DNA from: an uncultured Opitutales bacterium
Lineage (GTDB): Bacteria; Verrucomicrobiota; Verrucomicrobiia; Opitutales; Seribacteraceae
Assembly: GCA_943789375.1 (NCBI GenBank)
Contig: CALSTX010000016.1
Location: 1-64,000, forward strand
Direction of reading: 5' to 3'
Length of the DNA stretch: 64,000 bases
The first letter of the stretch is position 1, and each line of letters opens with the position of its first letter. The notes beneath the pieces were generated by a model. The model was not told the origin of the DNA, made no database searches, and saw only the letters and a list, made by a program, of their open reading frames with translations. Below are positions 62,344 through 64,000 of the stretch, piece after piece. The translations under genes and the position numbers were made by a program.

Positions 62344-63381
62344 TTGAGTTTTAACCTTTCAGGATTTCTGCTTCTCACCCTATGGCTTTTCGGGTGCGAA
62401 ATTGATAGCAAATCTCAGGAGCATACCCTTACCGACCTCAGTGGAAATGCTTTGGGTTCAACTTGGTGTGTCAAAGTTTTGACCAAGAAAAAATATAATC
62501 AGCAGGAATTAAAAGATAACATTTCTAAAAAGTTGGAAGAGACTGAAAAGATCTTTTCACATTGGCACCCTAATTCAGAACTTTACAAGTTTAATGCCAC
62601 GAAAAACACACTCCCCCTACCCGTTCACCCGGATTTGTATAAACTCTTACAACATGCGGAATGGATATACCAAGAAAGCGGAGGTGCGTTCGACCCGACA
62701 GTTGGCACTTTGGTTAATCTTTGGGGGTTTGGCCCCACAGGAAAAACCCGCTCTACGATTCCCACTAAAGCTCAAATTGCCAAAGCCAAAAATTTAACCG
62801 GATTACACCATCTAGAAATCTTAGCCGATGGACGGATCCGAAAAAAAAATCCATTCCTCCAACTCGACTTATCAGGGTCAGCAAAAGGAGAAATCATTGA
62901 CCAGGTATGCAAGGTTCTGGATCGTTGGAACTTCCAGAATTACCTCGTGGAAATTGGGGGAGAAGTCAGAGCCTTAGGGAAAGGTAGAAATGGAAAAGGT
63001 TGGGTTATTGGACTGGAGAATGGAAATATGCAAAACGATACCCTTGAATCTGTTTCGCTTCGCAACTACGCGGTCGCTACATCCGGAAACTATCGCCTGA
63101 ATAAACCTGACCCAACTTCGAGTGGTAAAGCTTCTCATCTTATAAATCCATTGAGCGGACAACCAGTTAATCATGGGCTCATTGCTGTCAATGTGTTTGC
63201 TCCCACAGCTCGCGACGCGGATGCCTGGGCCACCGCTCTTATGATTTTGAGACCAAAGGAAGGCAGGAAAAAAGCCGAGGAACTTGATATGGTCGTCCGC
63301 TTTTGTTCCAAGCTGAACGGACAAATCAAAATTAGTTACAGTTCAGCTTATCAAAGACTTTATTCGGCTAACAGTCCCTGA
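62344..63381 (+). CDS. ApbE-like FAD:protein FMN transferase lipoprotein
   Basis: A 345-residue protein starting at TTG (62344). Its lipoprotein signal ends LTLWLFGC (C18). Family features: GGAFDPTVGTLVNLWGFGP, QLDLSGSAKGEIIDQV, LVEIGGEVRALG, TARDADAWATALMIL. ApbE enzymes attach FMN through a phosphoester to threonine of target proteins, such as Rnf/Nqr subunits, in a Mg2+-dependent way. Nothing in the window is an obvious target. It is followed 103 bp later by another sulfatase. Confidence 0.9.
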   Translation: MSFNLSGFLLLTLWLFGCEIDSKSQEHTLTDLSGNALGSTWCVKVLTKKKYNQQELKDNISKKLEETEKIFSHWHPNSELYKFNATKNTLPLPVHPDLYKLLQHAEWIYQESGGAFDPTVGTLVNLWGFGPTGKTRSTIPTKAQIAKAKNLTGLHHLEILADGRIRKKNPFLQLDLSGSAKGEIIDQVCKVLDRWNFQNYLVEIGGEVRALGKGRNGKGWVIGLENGNMQNDTLESVSLRNYAVATSGNYRLNKPDPTSSGKASHLINPLSGQPVNHGLIAVNVFAPTARDADAWATALMILRPKEGRKKAEELDMVVRFCSKLNGQIKISYSSAYQRLYSANSP

Positions 63382-63484
63382 ATTCGATTTACAATCTTTT
63401 GGTTGATCCAAAAATCTCTTCTTCATTTATATCCTATTTAAAGATTGTTTCCTGGTTTTACTGCCATGAGAATACCCACAGAAA

Positions 63485-64000
63485 ATGAAATTGTATATCC
63501 TCCCCATTTTGTTCCTAACGGTATTTTTTAAAAGTATCTCTTTTGCAGGAACGCCTAATGTTATTTTAGTCATAACAGATGACCAGGGTTACGGAGATTT
63601 GAGCTGCCATGGAAACCCGGTTCTCAAAACGCCAAACCTCGATCTCCTACATTCTGAATCTATCCGGCTAACCAATTACCATGTGAGCCCTTTTTGTACA
63701 CCTACAAGAGCCGCATTAATGACCGGTCGCTACCCCGCCCGTACGGGTGCCTATCGAACGAGCAGTGGTCGGAGCAATCTGCACCACGATGAATTGACGA
63801 TGGCAAACTATTTTGCCGATTCCGGATACAAGACTGGACTGATCGCAAAATGGCACCTCGGTGACAATGCTCCCTGCCGCCCACAAGACCGTGGTTTTCA
63901 GGATGTTGTATGGCATAAAGGGGGAGGTGTCGGGCAAGCACCAGATTTTTGGGGTAACAGCCAATTCAATGACACCTATGAGCGTAATGGAAAATATGAG
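63485..64000 (+). CDS. Sulfatase (S1 family), cut by window end
   Basis: 172 residues are visible. There is a signal peptide ([20 protein letters not shown]), [20 protein letters not shown] and the formylglycine site C71 in [32 protein letters not shown] is the conserved second metal/substrate region. The open frame reaches base 64000. It is the sixth sulfatase in the window, excluding the remnant at 26618. Confidence 0.92.
   Translation, partial: MKLYILPILFLTVFFKSISFAGTPNVILVITDDQGYGDLSCHGNPVLKTPNLDLLHSESIRLTNYHVSPFCTPTRAALMTGRYPARTGAYRTSSGRSNLHHDELTMANYFADSGYKTGLIAKWHLGDNAPCRPQDRGFQDVVWHKGGGVGQAPDFWGNSQFNDTYERNGKYE

Noticed and set aside
1-64000. Search for tRNA or rRNA genes, CRISPR arrays, transposases and phage genes.
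   Set aside because: None recognised by eye. Repeats seen are explained by gene duplication and the 60-bp element.

Overview
The window looks like part of a chromosome from a Verrucomicrobiota bacterium, probably marine and near Opitutae/Puniceicoccales. This is inferred from gene content, not from a marker gene. The pointers are five near-complete formylglycine-type sulfatases plus one running off the end, a DUF6797/azurin-like fusion, YHYH-domain and InlB-repeat exported proteins, a ThuA-like protein, a DUF1501 remnant and GH-like secreted enzymes. No rRNA, tRNA, CRISPR array, integrase or insertion sequence was seen.

1-7.1 kb is a toxin-antitoxin-like island: two divergent Fic genes, a BrnT/BrnA pair with two further BrnA copies in decay, three copies (one intact) of the ribosome-rescue gene arfB or its end, and a nucleotidyltransferase/partner gene pair. 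A 60-bp element with two inverted repeats occurs twice with identical geometry, and 53-bp exact direct repeats flank the nucleotidyltransferase pair. 7.2-22.9 kb is mixed housekeeping and exported genes: a subtilase, recQ, acnB, DoxX-like proteins, a YHYH protein sharing its C-terminal module with the subtilase, a DUF6797/azurin-like protein, and a response regulator with a degenerate HD-type output domain. 22.9-31.6 kb holds tandem PHP-domain proteins, sulfatases, an FAD oxidoreductase with an EF-hand tail, and a ThuA-like protein.

31.9-48.4 kb is the most interesting block. A two-winged-helix GntR regulator and a GH43-like gene lead into a tightly packed carbohydrate cluster: FucI/AraA-type isomerase, amidohydrolase, FGGY kinase, atypical triosephosphate-isomerase-like protein, two YjbQ proteins, SIS isomerase, a sodium/solute symporter carrying a carbohydrate-binding-like tail, an exported Gfo/Idh/MocA oxidoreductase, a cytochrome c and a beta-propeller. 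It reads as uptake, isomerisation, phosphorylation and cleavage of an unusual sugar or polyol, and the substrate cannot be named from sequence. 48.4-53.2 kb carries a VCBS protein, two sulfatases and an esterase on the other strand. 53.5-59.0 kb is an LpoB/YcfL/COG3014 envelope lipoprotein cluster with CsgG-like and HtrA-like genes. 59.5-64 kb holds pepP, a sulfatase, an ApbE-like gene and the start of another sulfatase.

A recurrent oddity is frame-breaking single-base differences. Nearly all are insertions, and they fall in sulfatases, the FAD oxidoreductase and the second arfB. Fragments of other genes (P450, DUF1501, BaiN-like, sulfatase tail) are true decay, but some of the insertions may be sequencing error.
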